Numbered from the stretch's first letter, positions 9,821-22,147 are shown. The stretch: DNA of 64,000 nucleotides from Marasmius tenuissimus (GCA_029532415.1 JAQOTA010000047.1:3100001-3164000), one strand, 5' to 3'. Made by a program: numbers and translations. The notes: a model not told the origin generated them from the sequence alone.

Positions 9821-12314
9821 CTACCTCATTCGTTCCATCCAAGCGGCGTTGGTTGCGCTGTGATGTTGGAGGCCTATTGGCGGGGATTGACAACTGGAGT
9901 ACTCCAGTCGTGGTGTTGTCGCTGAGTGAGGATGATAGGACCCTACCGAGCTACGAGGAGGACAAGATGTGTTCAGGCCCCGGGATATGAAGGAGACGGG
10001 CGTAAAAGATCGACTTGATAGCAGGTCTCTTACTAAATGTGGTGTTACGGGAGACAAAGCCTGAGTATTTGACGTGGGCTTGCGGCTGTAGGTAGTGTCG
10101 CTTCTCTGACGGCAAGCCTAAACACTTTTATAAGAGGACATGATGGAATTAAAAATTAACCAGCGGACCTGATCAGCGCGATTGAGAGTTTCCATCCTGA
10201 CATGATTCTCTTGCCGTTTGTGAGCGACGGCATGGTGCGAGTGGGTAATGAAGTCGCTGTCCCTGAGGTGGAGCTGACCACTGTGAGATACTAGGTTTTG
10301 CGTGTCCGATGGGCCTTCTGAGTCAGCGCTAGTGACGGATGTGCCGGGGTCGGTGCAGATTGCGGATGAACCAGAGCTTTGATCTATACGGAGGTGAGAG
10401 AGTGAGGAAGAAGTAAGAGTTTGGGCGCGCCTTCGCCAACCTCTCTGAACCGATCGTCGTCATTCAGAGGTTGGAAGATGTTTATGTTGTAACCGAGATG
10501 TCGCGCAAAGTCGGTGGTTGTTGGGTCGAAACCTCGAAGGAGCTGGTATTGGTGAACCAGTTGGTGGATGCTGGTGGGCCAGGAGCGGGTGATGAAGCTG
10601 TTACTAAAGACTAGTTGGACAGGAAGGCCGAGGTCGCAACACAACTCGGGTGAAAGCTGAGGTTGGCCGTGTTCTTGGAAAGACCAGTGGTGAAGGGAAG
10701 ATGTTTCACCATTGAGAAGGCTGGGGGAAGGTGGATAGATGAAAAGGAAGATGGGTTGCTGGCGTCGTTGTTGGCATTTGGAAGGGGAATCATCGAGGTA
10801 GCCGCCCGACCACACGTTGGGATAGACAAGATCTGAGTGATGTTTAGCAAGTGGAAGGGGGAAAGTGAATTGAGGACACACCAAAACCCTCCTGATCATC
10901 TTCTAACGAAACCCCTCGGGCGTGGAAAACACTCCATGCTTGCGAGAGCCAGGCCTTGCCCACGTCCTCATTCAACTCCAACGGAAACCATCCATCCCCA
11001 ACAAGCCGGAATCTACTCGCGGGTTCAGACAGAGCGGCCTATGATTTTTGAGGAACGCACCTTGTCCACCCATTCTCCAAACACGTCCGATCCACGAGAT
11101 TGTCCCTCAAACTCTTCCAGACATTGTTTGCGACGGCGATGGGGGTTTTGGATAGAGTTGAAAAGACGATCGGCCGATTGACCTGTTCAGGCACATCATC
11201 GTCATTCGAAGCGCAATACAATGCGTACATAAACGCGTCATCGGCTTCCTTCGACTTGTGACTCGCCAAGAAGCGCACGAGAACATCTTCCTGGAGAAGT
11301 TCGGCGGTTGGAGGTAGGTCCAAGTTCAACTCCACCTCATAGATAAGTGAAAACGGCCCCTTCGGACCACGGCAGACCACTCCTCGGGTAGGATCCATCC
11401 ACATCTCCGCATAGGTACATTTCCATTGTCTCTAAAACTGTATTCAAAGACTGTTTGACTATGCTACAACAGCTACTTACATGTAATCTCTCAAGATATG
11501 TCTGACCCAGATACCCCACGTTACTCAAGACTTGCACAAGCGGTACAAGACCTGGGCAAAAACATCCAATCAGCTTCGGGACCCACTATGATCACATGTT
11601 AACTTACCATGCCAGAAAACCATTGACGGGATTGTCCCTTTGTCAATTGCGTATACCTGGGCGACCTCGGAGAACCTAAAAATACAATACCCTCAATGTG
11701 AGTGATTTTGGGTTGCTACTCGACGTACAACTGTCCCGACAGATTCTGAAACTCTTCTTCGAATACCTACCAGGACGGGCAAGGCTTAGCTTGAGTTTCC
11801 ATCGACCGGAAGAATATATAGAACTTACTTTTCGTGCATCTTGTCCGCTATAAGATACCACCGTGAATTCACCTTCCACCCCTTGCACTTTTGCGGCACA
11901 TATCATCTTCATCACTCTCCGGCAGCACATCTCACATTGACAACCTTCATCACCACCAACCTGGCAGATATTGCGAAGCCTGCAAATGTCCCCGCGTTTG
12001 AGGTTTCGAAACTGTGTAAAGAATCAGCCTCTGTTTGACTGTTGAAAATACCGAGAACTCACATCATCAAACTCCGTGAGTTCCTTCTCTTCTTGCTGGA
12101 CAATCTGGTTATTTATCTGGTTCCCATTGATGTGAATGATGGACGCTATTGCCCTCGAGCTGGCCTCCTGAGTTACTGATCCCGAGGGAGAGGTCGATAG
12201 ATGGGAGGCTTGAAAGGTCGTATCACAGTAGTAGTTATGCTGGTCACCATTAACGCCGCTGAAGGTACCACCATCAATTGAGAAGTTTCGTGCGTTAGAG
12301 AAGAAGGTAGACAT
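9821..12314 (-). CDS. Paralog 2: GDQ-motif / kinase-like-core protein, type III tail, possibly damaged
   Basis: Exons: 12063-12314, 11829-12011, 11729-11766, 11608-11675, 11481-11551, 11061-11431, 10882-11012, 10431-10832, 10169-10383, 9821-10117 (about 675 residues). Motifs in order are NFSIDGG, VNGDQHNYY, INGNQINNQIVQ, FRNLKRGDICRLRNIC, the Cys loop GCQCEMCC, FTVVSYSG, FEEEFQNLS, QVYAIDKGTIPSMV, MWMDPTRG, IFLF and RGFDPTTTDFARHLGY. There are two oddities. The intron 8 donor is GAAG followed by GCGCGC instead of GTxxGC, so splicing may fail; read-through would stop at 10384. In the last exon the frame matches paralogs 5 and 7 as far as 9942-9950, then loses register by one base. The homologous frame continues past the break to a stop at 9765-9767. 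It may be a recent pseudogene or make a protein with an altered C-terminus. Confidence 0.75.
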
Positions 12315-13030
12315 AGTAACCGTAAAGGAAGGCGAAAGAATCGGGGGATGGTGGGTCGACGAACAATACAGCAGGTACTCCTGTGCAATATGTACCGGCC
12401 AGCATGCTGGTACCACGTGTTGAGCAAAAATAATGCACCATACCATGGACACCCGCCGATCTTGATGTTGATCACGAATGAATGAATGAACGGCCTGTGG
12501 TGGCGTCCGGAGTCGAAGAAACTGTGCTGTCTATCTCCTCTCCTCGTCCTCCGTTCGACTATATTCAGCCCGTTGGGTTGTATGCTGTTTTTTGTTCGCA
12601 AACCCAGGTCAGTGAGTACTAGATTTCCCGGCCATACGCCAGCGCTACTAATCCCGCAGCAATCGATATGAACTCTTCATCAGCATGCTGTCGAGCGTCG
12701 GCGCTACACTTTCACCGCTGAGCGATCACGGAAATGAAGACCCATGTTAGGGCACACCTCAAGATCGCTCCAACGGCATTTGAGTTATAGAAATTTCCAT
12801 CTTGGTAGAGGGGGCATTGCTCGAGCGGGATCTGGGGTTAATAACGCGAATGGAAGTATCAGGGCGCCTATCAGAAGATCACGGTCAGTACACCGTGAAC
12901 GAAAGAAACGCCGGTGGGAAAAAACTCACTGGTTGGGAGCTACAAGCTCCGAGAACAAAATACGAACAATCTCATGTTGAAAAATCGCGAAGGTCTCGCT
13001 GAGAGGAATGAAGGAGGTCAGTGTTGAGTA
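12315..13030 (-). promoter_or_regulatory. Upstream block of paralog 2
   Basis: This block is nearly the same as 37922-38620 and 52800-53500 (paralogs 5 and 7) and related to the upstream regions of paralogs 1 and 8. Shared anchors are CGTGTTGAGCAAAAA, CATGCTGTCGAGCGTCGGCG and GGGATCTGGGGTTAATAACG. An in-frame N-terminal extension is open in paralogs 2 and 7, but paralog 5 lacks most of it, so I treat it as leader sequence. Confidence 0.55.
12414..12419. promoter_or_regulatory. E-box-like palindrome CACGTG
   Basis: CACGTG lies about 100 bp upstream of the ATG at the same place as in paralogs 5 and 7. It may be a bHLH/bZIP-type site, but conservation could simply reflect recent duplication. 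Confidence 0.3.
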
Positions 13031-16000
13031 CAGGCCCACCAAAACAGGCTCACTCTGCTTGTCCGTGGACCCATATACTCGGCAGATCTGGCGACCTTTC
13101 AGCTGTACGCTCTGAGTTTGTTCGATCCCTCGATGATAGTCACTATTTAGACGTGTGAACCATTAAGATACGCGAATTGTTTGATCAGAGGTCACCACTT
13201 ACTGGTGAGCAACCGTTGAGAACGTTACCAACGCTTGGGTGCCTGTACTATAACTCCGAAACGAGCTAGACGGTAGAAAACTTGCGATCCCGAGGCGGTG
13301 ATCTCCCGACAGACGTGAATATACGGTATTTCTCGAGACCGAAAAATCGTTCGCTGTGAATACCAAGTGGCAAGATATTGTTAGGTCATAAAAAAATGAA
13401 CGTACCTATCACCTCCCAGATAGTACCATAGCATAAGCCGTATTCTATCAGAAGTCTATTGGAGTCGCCGATACATTTGGAAATATCCAGACAGATCTGT
13501 ATAGCACCAGCAGCGACCAAATTGCTGCTTCAAGAATCCTTGAACGCGGCCAATTGAGGCTGCAGTGAAGATCTGGAAATTGGGATGTTGACTCGCCAGG
13601 ATACTTGTACTTGCCCTACTCGTAGAGTTGGTCGCTTGATGGTCAAAGAATAAAGGCTTGAAGGCATTGAGGCAGTCAATTCGAGAAATCAACGAGATTT
13701 GACGGATTATTTGATTAGCTCGAACCGAGGTTTGGGCGGGTCAATCAAAATCATACCGCACCGTTAAAGCAAATCGGAATATTATACACCCAAACTTGAT
13801 ATCCTTGAGGTCATTTGTGGCAAAAAACGGGAAGACCGTGAAGAGATGACGGTCGTTGCGGGAAGAGTTGCACCGTGCTGGGTCCGGGCCTACATTCAGC
13901 CTTTCAAACTCTCAATTAACAATCACAACTTATCTTCAAATACGGCTTTGACAGGCCCTCACACCTGCAAACTTGATCGCCTTGGATTATCTATCCCGAC
14001 ATCGCCTGAATGTCAGAGTAGGATGGATTTCAACACAAATTACTCACCTTGGAACCTTCTCAGAGGCTCAGGAGTCAGGGGGCCCTGATACTATATTACT
14101 CGGGGGATCCAGACAACAGGAGGATTGAGCGCACAGTTCCGAATAATATGTGGCGGATGTATTACTTATCCCACTAAACAAGAGGATCAAACCTACTTAT
14201 GCTTTCGTGTGACGTGGATGAACGGGCGGGCGGAGCTATGTAATTGCAGACAGGATAACACAATTTTGAAGATGGGGGTGCCAGAGCGGCACATCTGAGT
14301 CGTCACGACTCGCATGAAGAAGAGGAGTACATATGCATGCGATGATTCATGTATCAAAGTATGAGTAAGGCCCGAGAGGACCCTCGGTACAATTGTGTAT
14401 TGTATGTTGTATTGAGACCACCAGTCAGAAACCAGTTTTAAGGTATACATTGAATAATATTGAGATCAGTAAAATGTAAGGTGTTATAGGTAAGGTATCA
14501 CAATTTGGAGCGCGAAAAAAGGGGAGTCATAGAGGAGCAAGCGCAGTGCAATGCTCCGTATATAGATGGAACGAGTAGAGTCAAGTCAAGTCAAGCTTAG
14601 AGAGACTGAGAAGGGACGACTGGTCTAATCCCCGGCTCCAGGTGGAAAGGAATCCCTTCGGGGATAGGCGAGCATCAAGAGCCGCACGGTCGAAATGATC
14701 ACATATATGCCCTCATCTCCAACACCTACTCTCAAACTAGCCTCGGGAAACGGAGAAGGGACGTTGCAATCAATAGAAGGTACGTCACTCGGAGAAGTTT
14801 GGTGTAAGGAAGCTCAGGGTAACACCGATGTTGGGAAAAAACGTCTTGTGTTTCGCAAGTATGGGCAGATGCATCCACACTTGGTTTGGTTTGGCGCCAA
14901 TCGCCTGAACCGAGAAGATGGTGACCTGGCTGAACGGGTATGAGGTCTCGTAGCAGATACGACCACAGGCGGGGCCCCAGACTGGGGACGTCTGACCCAG
15001 TTTGCAAGAAAGGAAATATCGGGTACGCCCAAGGCGGTGGGACGACCAGAACTAGATTCACACATGAATTCAATTCGTGTGCGACTCTTCCAACGGAGAT
15101 TGCGCTGTTACCAAGGACTTACCTCGGCATTGCACGGATAACGAGACTTGGGCTCCTTCTCCCCGCCAACACCAGCACCAGCACCAATCGACATCAACTC
15201 CAGCAACAGCGATAGCTGTCTTTCTCCAGCGTGCTGCCATCACGAGCCGACCCAGTATAAAGTAGCTAGGACATTGATGATAACGTAGAATGAGCACCTT
15301 GGCCACATCTCGTATTGACAAAGTTAACGAAAAGACTGCAAGTTATTAAATGAAAAAAAAAGTTTGATGGCTCGATCCCATCACAGCTTGGTCGTTGGAT
15401 GCTGGGTGCACCAGTTCGTAACGGCGCCCATGACAGGAAGCAACAGGCGAGAGATTCCGTTCCCTTGAACAAGGCTAGGGATACGAGAAAGTCGAGACAT
15501 TTGGCATGAGTTCGTTGGCATTCAGTGTCTTCTCGTTCTTGCATGTATCCAAGTCTATCATTTGTAGGGGAGACGTCATTCAGTAAAGTCATTGAGACGG
15601 GAAAACAAAGCACAGCAAGACTCCCATGCAGAGGTATAAATTAACGAGAAAACCTCGCAATGTGGGACAAAGGGGATGGAACTTGCCTCTCGGCGAAAGA
15701 AGTCAAATAAAGCGCACGGTAAGCCCTCATTTCTGTCCAAACACGGCCTCTAGAGCTGCAGTTTGGGCTCTTTTCTCGTGACTCGTATCCATTCGTATCC
15801 TCCAACGAGAAGTTGACATAGTTTGAGAGGCTTGATATCAATCCTGGATATTGAGCTTTTGATATTCAACTGGTCTGAGACATGATGAGTCGAGACTGTG
15901 AAGCGGTAGCGAATAAAGCAAGACTTAGTCGTGCTTAGTTGGGTATCACTCGTCGAACATGGACGTTTCGGTACAAGGAGGATAGCGTCACAGCCACCAA

Positions 16001-18330
16001 AAATCTCCCATGAGCCGGCAATTTCAGCCTTGTGTCGGCTAAATCTCTGCTTCATTCCGACCACCATCATGAACACGACCTGGGATACAGCGTATACGGT
16101 CTACATTCTGACCCCAAATGCATGGAAAGGTGCAAAAGTCTGTTTCTAGCTACTATCGCCCTATTTCACCCAACGTCTAACCTTCTCCCGCATATTCCAA
16201 AACGAGACCTCATACCAAGTATATAGAGCGCAAGCATACTTGGACTCGCTGGGCGGCCGATATCATTAGCAGCAAAGCAGGAAATAGGTAATCTAAACCG
16301 GTCTTCGGTAATTTTCGCTCGCGATCACTCGATATGTATCTTGTTTACCGGCCTTTGTCGCCTTATTGAAGGTATCAATACTCTACCCCTCCTGAAGTGA
16401 GTACCTCGATCCTGCATTGGAGCACCTCTGCGCAGGCCCATTGTACATCTGTGAGCGAAATGATACGGGATACATCAACCAAAGAAATCTAGATTATGGC
16501 CACTTTGTGCGATTCGTGAGTTATCGCCTATTTCTCGGTCATGGAATTGGATTGCTGAATTGACTTGGATCGAATATTCGACAGCCTGGGTAGTGATGGA
16601 GGTGTACTGGATAGCAAGCTCGCAACCTCCCAAAACAAGTGAATCAGGAAAACATTACTCGATGCAGTTTGAATGTGTGGCAAGTGCGTTTTCATTTTTG
16701 CTCCCCCCTACTTGAGTCTGACTCGGGTAGAACTGTCCCTTATCTCTTAGGGACCAAATTTCACGACTTAACACCATCGTCCCCCACCTGAAGTTCAAAC
16801 CCTCGAGCTCTTTTCTATTGGCAGCCATCAAGATCATATGTGTCTCGTAGTCCATATAGACGGTCTATACGGATCTGAACTCTTCGCCACTGTCTCTCGA
16901 GTGCAGCTTACAGGGGCATCTCACACATTAAGTTATCATTAGACGAAGCTATTACCGCCTTCCTTCCAGCCGGCCCTACCATCGTTCATTGGCGTTCCAG
17001 CTTCCGCTCTCAGCCACTCAATCAACGTCGTCTCGGAAGCTTATTTGGGCCGTTGTATGTTCTTATCGGAGACTTCCCTGCATATAAATTCGTCACCGGC
17101 GCTGGCTGTTGGTTTTTTGAAAGGTCTTAGATGTGGTTTTTGGTCTATATTGGCCCGTCTATACTGGGTTACCCTTTGTTTGTTGATCAAACCCGTTCCA
17201 GCCATAGGCGTTTGTCTAAACAAAGAACTAGAGCAATGAAAGAGACACAACTACTCGTTCTAGTGCGAAATGTGATTGACCTACTACTGCACATTTTCCG
17301 TATACTTGCCTACCCTCTTCGCTGACTCACAACTCCACAGACGGTGGTTGATTGACCGTCGCTGCTTTACCACTCTCGTGTCGGATTCCCTCGGTGTACC
17401 AAGCCAGCATCATTGAGTGGTAGACCAGAAAGGGTATAACTTCGGAAGCCAGGCGACAGTCGTATGTATACTTCGATCCCTCTATCCGTTTACCTATCAC
17501 GAACAGCTCCTTCACAGAGTGGAAGTATTCTTGAGACGGGATTTATCAAGGGAAGTTACAAATATCCACACCACTCGACATCTCGGGAAACTGGAGAGCT
17601 GACTCGCAGGCAAAGGTACGTAGCATCCTTCTGGATACTCGTTACGTGCCCGCTTATCATCAAATGATAGCGTGATGGAAGGTGTTGACACACGCCTGCT
17701 TTTTCATCGGGAACCCTGGCACATGAACGTATTGAAAAACGCTTCGGGCTCACCGACGTCAGTAAGATGGGAAACTAGAAGATGCATGGTGGACATCGGT
17801 GACGATTTGACGGACAACCAAACAATTGGCCGACTACCAGAGCTTGCCTAGCTCCAACCTCCAGGTTTCCATCGTAGTCATCATTTTCAGATGTTGTGAA
17901 GATCTCAAAGCCTTACCCGTGTCTTACCTTCAACTTCACGGATAGGATGCAAAATCAACGCCACTTTGACACGCAAACGACCTTAATACTAATTTACAGC
18001 TTGCTGTGAGTTTGCACGCTCCGGAAATCGAAGCCAGCAGTCTTTCCTTTGAGTACGTTATCAACCCAAAGGTTATTAAACTGTGTTTCATCATAAATTG
18101 GGTCTGCGCCTCGTTCATTCGCAATAGTGAACCTGCGTTCGTTGTGTTCTTCGTACTCATGACTTATTCGAATCTCGCTCGGAGAAGTTATCAGAGACGG
18201 CGAACCAATCGTCAGTTTCTCCGACACAGAGTTGCAGCTGGAACAGAATCTTCGAGCAGATCAACAAATGTGTTGGGCTCAGGCTACAAACGAAACCCTG
18301 ACGGTGAGTATGGTCGAGGACCTTCTGAAT
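13031..18330. repeat. Intergenic duplicon, copy A (pairs with 53.5-59.0 kb)
   Basis: This 5.3 kb non-coding stretch is collinear with 53501-59000. Anchors include ATATTATA with CCCAAACTTGAT near 13.79 and 54.30 kb, GAACGGGCGGGCGGAGCTATG near 14.22 and 54.69 kb, ATGCCCTCATCTCCAACACC near 14.71 and 55.14 kb, and TTGCTGTGAGTTTGCACGCT near 18.00 and 58.63 kb. Identity varies along its length and there are many indels. The part from about 16.26 kb onward also matches 25181-27150. Small frames in it differ between copies, so I see no conserved gene. Confidence 0.65.
15950..16080 (+). repeat. Dispersed RYKEDD-like repeat, copy 2
   Basis: The segment GGTACAAGGAGGATAGCGTC and its flanks match the 32.64 and 56.70 kb copies. 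Read in the frame that gives RYKED, it meets a stop after the NLP position, so this copy is not coding in that frame. Confidence 0.4.
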
Positions 18331-19702
18331 GTTGAATTCCATGTTGACAGTTTGGAACAAACTTGTGAACTATTGCCTATAGGGTCAGAACTCAGAGCAG
18401 CATTAAGCAAGCACTCATGGACATGTTTTCACCACAAGTCACTGAATTTTCTCAATGTCTCTAGATACAACTCTTATCTCAACCACCAGCATCACCCATA
18501 CTTACCAACCCGCGACCAACCCGACTCTGGACATATTTAAGTGCAAAGACACAACCTCTACTGTCTAAACTCACCTGTCCATCTCTTTCATGGCTACCCT
18601 AGCCGTTGGACTGACAAACACACACACCCGGTGGCTCGGGTTCGTTGTGTCAATGCTGGTGCCATGGTCAATGCTGAGATCCAACAGGATGTTGGGGCAT
18701 TACAACGACTGACAGGTACCTACAGTGATGGGGATAGACATACCCGGAACCTGTTACGAATCCACCTACTGTTTTCCCTTCCCTTGGTCCCCAGGTACTT
18801 TTTCCTCATGTTTTTCTCTTTATTTCCCATGGTTACATGTTCTCACCATCACATTCTGGCCTCCATATCATTACCTGGTACTACCTGGTGTTCCACATTG
18901 TTCCCAGATATTTTCCCAGCATACCATATGGTTTCCACTATGACCCTGTTTCCACATGTATCCCTTGATTCTTATCACTTGTTCTTTCATTTTTTCTCTT
19001 TTATCTTCGCTCCCATGATATCTCTACAGCTTGGTTCTGTCATATATAAACATGGACACTTCTAGATAGTTCCCCAGTCTGACAACTTTGTCTCATAGTG
19101 CTTGTTTCCAGCATGTACTATCATACACTTGCTCTACTCAAATCTATCTTTCCTCCTTCACACTCTTGACCCTGTTGGTGGCCTGAGGGGTTTTCCTAGT
19201 CACTGGCCTTGTTCTTGACAGAACCCAGGGCGGGAAAAATGGTTGTTTGACTACTACATTGGCCAAGTGTTCTGGCTCGTTGCTGGGTTTGACAATCTTA
19301 CTGTCTGATATTGTATGTTCTCTGTTCCTATTGTACCTCTTCAAGATAGGGTCAAATAATACTTTCTGGCTCATTTGCGGGCAATCCACCGAGATGGGCT
19401 CTGAGTTAATAAACTGTATCATAAATTTCGATTCTCTATCCTGCAGGGATAGAACATGTAGGACGCGACAATAACCAGATGATGTCAGGTATTCAACGAA
19501 ATTACATATCATAAAATGGATAAATTTAATACACTAAGTAGCTAGGGTTCGGGGGAAACAATATGAATCAGGAGGAGTAGGGTGTCATCGATATTCGGCA
19601 CCCATAATCACCCCCCAACGGCGGGATCCCCTGGCTTCTCTACTGTAGATAAGTTGTACCAACTGCTCTGCATCCGCCATATCCTGGTGCCCCCAGTGTA
19701 CT
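18331..19702. other. 3' flank of paralog 3 with older insert and solo LTR
   Basis: The end next to the gene (about 19490-19702) matches 27790-28010 and 59110-59367 downstream of paralogs 4 and 8, including ACACTAAGTAGCTAGGG. The middle part (about 18430-19415, without the LTR) matches 27213-27722 but is missing in the third copy near 59068. It carries the solo LTR described separately. No coding gene is supported. Confidence 0.55.
18752..19220. mobile_element. Solo LTR of a retrotransposon, 469 bp
   Basis: The element begins TGTTACGAATCC and ends TTCTTGACA, with terminal TGT...ACA as expected for an LTR. It is flanked on both sides by the 5-bp duplication GAACC (18747-18751 and 19221-19225). 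The related copy at about 27.54 kb has the uninterrupted site (CCGGAGTCC followed by ACAGCAAG), so insertion followed the duplication. It is T-rich on the plus strand and has no internal region, so it probably formed by LTR-LTR recombination. The superfamily cannot be assigned from the LTR alone; Gypsy-like is a guess. Confidence 0.8.
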
Positions 19703-22147
19703 CTACGCGATCGTCAACCGTTCAAACAGGGCACACAGCTCCTTGACATTGGGATCGTCCGCACTGGTAAGTGGACTGTCGCAATCATCGACGACTTCTT
19801 CAAGATCCCCAGGCAAAGTGGATGGTACCATCGTCGGCTGGACAGTCGGATGGAACTCGTAGCCATTGGATGAAGTTACAGTAGTGTGCTGGGAGATTCT
19901 CGAGCTGAGATGGTCGCTGGTGTCAAGCATCTCAACCCCGGAGTACGAGCTTCCTCGACGATACTCATCACTGTTACAACGAAAGGCCTACGAACAAGCT
20001 CTCATGTCAGTTGAACATACCGGAAAAGCCAGTCGAGGATGTACCTGATCCAGATATCCTTGGGTACCGGCCACTCCGAGCCTATATCTTGTATCGGCCA
20101 TCCAATGCTGCCCGCTGACAGCGTTTGGACTTGATTCTGCAGTACATCCTGGCGACGAATCATTGGTATTGATACCAGTACCGAAACTTGAGTTTTCCTC
20201 TGGTCCTTGCACGGTTGATCGGTATTCTGGATCGCTGCTGACGACAGATCTATTGAGATCGGTAAATCCCTCGAGGCATGCAGAGGTTTGGCCTGTACAC
20301 AAAGGTTATGGGATGGATAAATGCTTGAGGATCGTGCACACCTTGACAAACATCTTCGAATCGGTCGTCGTCGTTTTGAGGTTGGAAGACATGGCAATAC
20401 CCGAGGTGTCGCGCAAAGTCGGTGGTTGTTGGGTCGAAACCTCGAAGGGTTTGATACTGATGAATCAATTTGTAGCTGTTGGTGGACCAGGAGCTGGTGA
20501 TCGAGGAGTGACTGAAGTGGGCAATAGAGCGGGCATGATGATTGAGGTCTAGCTGGACAGGGAGGCCGAAACACAGCTTGGGTGAGAGCTGAGGTTGGCC
20601 GTCTTTTTGGAAGGACCAGTGGTGAAGGGGAGATGTTTTGCCATCAAAGAGGTTGAGGGGAGGTGGAGAAACAAAAAGATAGATTGCTTGCTGGCGTTGT
20701 TGTTGGCGTTTGGAAGGGGATTCATCGAGGTCGCCGTACAACCACACGCGGGGAAAGACAAGTTCTGGATGATGTTTAGCAGGTGGAAGGGGGGAAATGG
20801 AATGAGGACGCACTAAAACCCTCCACATCATCCTCCAATGAAACTCCTCGAGCATGGAAAACACTCCATAATTGCCAAAGCCATGCCCTCTCTACGTCCC
20901 AATTTGACCTCAAGCAAAGCCATCCATCACTGTCGAGTTGGAATCTACTCGTGGATGTTAGACAGCACGGCGTATGATTTTTGAGGAACACACCTTGTCC
21001 ATCCATTCTTCAAACATGTCCGATCGACGAGATTGCTGTACTCGCTCCCCCAGGCATTATCTGCAACGGCGATGGGGGTTTTGGTTCGAGTCGAAAAAAC
21101 GGTCGGCCGATTGACCGGTCCATCCACATATTCGTCATTCCAAGCGTAATACATTGCGTCCATAAGCGCGTCATCGGCTTCCTTTGACTTGTGACTCGCC
21201 AAGAAGCGCACGAGAACCTCTTCCTGGAGAAGTTCGGCGGTCGGAGGTAGGTCCTTGACTTTCAACTCACCCCAACCGATAGACGAATGCGGCCCCTTCG
21301 GACCACGGCAGACCACTCCTCGGGTAGGATCCATCCACATCTCCTCATAGTCACATTCCCAAATATCCTAAAAGTGTATTCAAAAACTGTTCAACTATGC
21401 TACAACAGCTACTTACATGCAATTTCTGAAGATACCTCTGAGCCAAAACCCCCACATTTTCCAACAATTGGGCAAGCGGAACAAGGCCTGGACAAAAACA
21501 TACAATCAGCTCTGCCATACAATCACACATTCACTTACTGTGCCAGAGAACCATTGATGGAATCGTCCCTTTGTCAATTGCATATACCTGGGCGGCCTCG
21601 GAGAACCTAAAAATACATCACCCTTCATATGAGTAATTTTGGGTTGCCACTCAACGTACAACTGTCTTGAAAGCTTGAGAAATTCCTCTTCGAAAGCCTA
21701 ACAGTGCGAGTAAGGCTCGGGTCACTTGTACCGACCAGAATAAGATACATGACTTACCCGTCGTGCATCCGGCCCACTATAAGATACCGCTGTGAACTCG
21801 CCCTCCATCCCCGCAACCTTCGCCGTACAAATTGTCTTGGTCGCTTCGAGAAGGCATCGACACCCTTTCCTGAACAAACGGCGACATCCGAAACAATGAC
21901 GAGTCTGGCAAATATTCAAAAGCCTGCAGATATCACCGCGCGTGAGGTTTCGGAACTATACAGAGTCAGGTACCTGCCTAACTGCTCATGCAGGGGACTG
22001 AAGACTCACATCGTCAAACTCGGTCAGTTTCCTCTTCACTTGTTGGATAATTTGGTTGTAGTGATTGTGTTGGTCGCCTTGGACACTATTGAATGACCCG
22101 CTGCCGATAGAGACACCTTGTGCCTTGCAGAGAATAGAGTGGGACAT
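19703..22147 (-). CDS. Paralog 3: GDQ-motif / kinase-like-core protein, type II tail
   Basis: Exons: 22010-22147, 21758-21955, 21660-21697, 21539-21606, 21417-21487, 20994-21367, 20814-20944, 20342-20764, 20045-20292, 19703-19987. The model gives 657 residues with an open frame and GT-AG introns. Exon 1 is short (46 residues) with a single motif, SVQGDQHNHYNQIIQQ. Exon 2 has FRNLTRGDICRL, two Cys pairs (HCFGC and GCRC) and FTAVSYSGPDA. Then come FEEEFLKLSRQL, QVYAIDKGTIPSMVLWH, LVPLAQLLENVG, MWMDPTRGVVCRGPKGP, WLWQLWSVFHARG, IYLFV and RGFDPTTTDFARHLGY. Exon 8 is 24 nt longer than usual, adding residues around ARSIAHFSHS. The tail (about 481-657) ends with an acidic stretch and LCALFERLTIA. 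Function is unknown. Confidence 0.85.

Noticed and set aside
12315..12452. N-terminal extension of paralog 2 from an upstream in-frame start
   Set aside because: Not shared in frame by all paralogs; the alignment of all copies begins at the ATG used here, and a CAG acceptor-like site suggests a leader intron.
15140..15215. CAGCAC-rich stretch considered as a microsatellite
   Set aside because: Too short and irregular to call a simple repeat.
18541..19065. 174-codon plus-strand frame with hydrophobic, membrane-like stretches
   Set aside because: It runs across the left boundary of the solo LTR and its hydrophobic part is the T-rich LTR, so it is not a gene.
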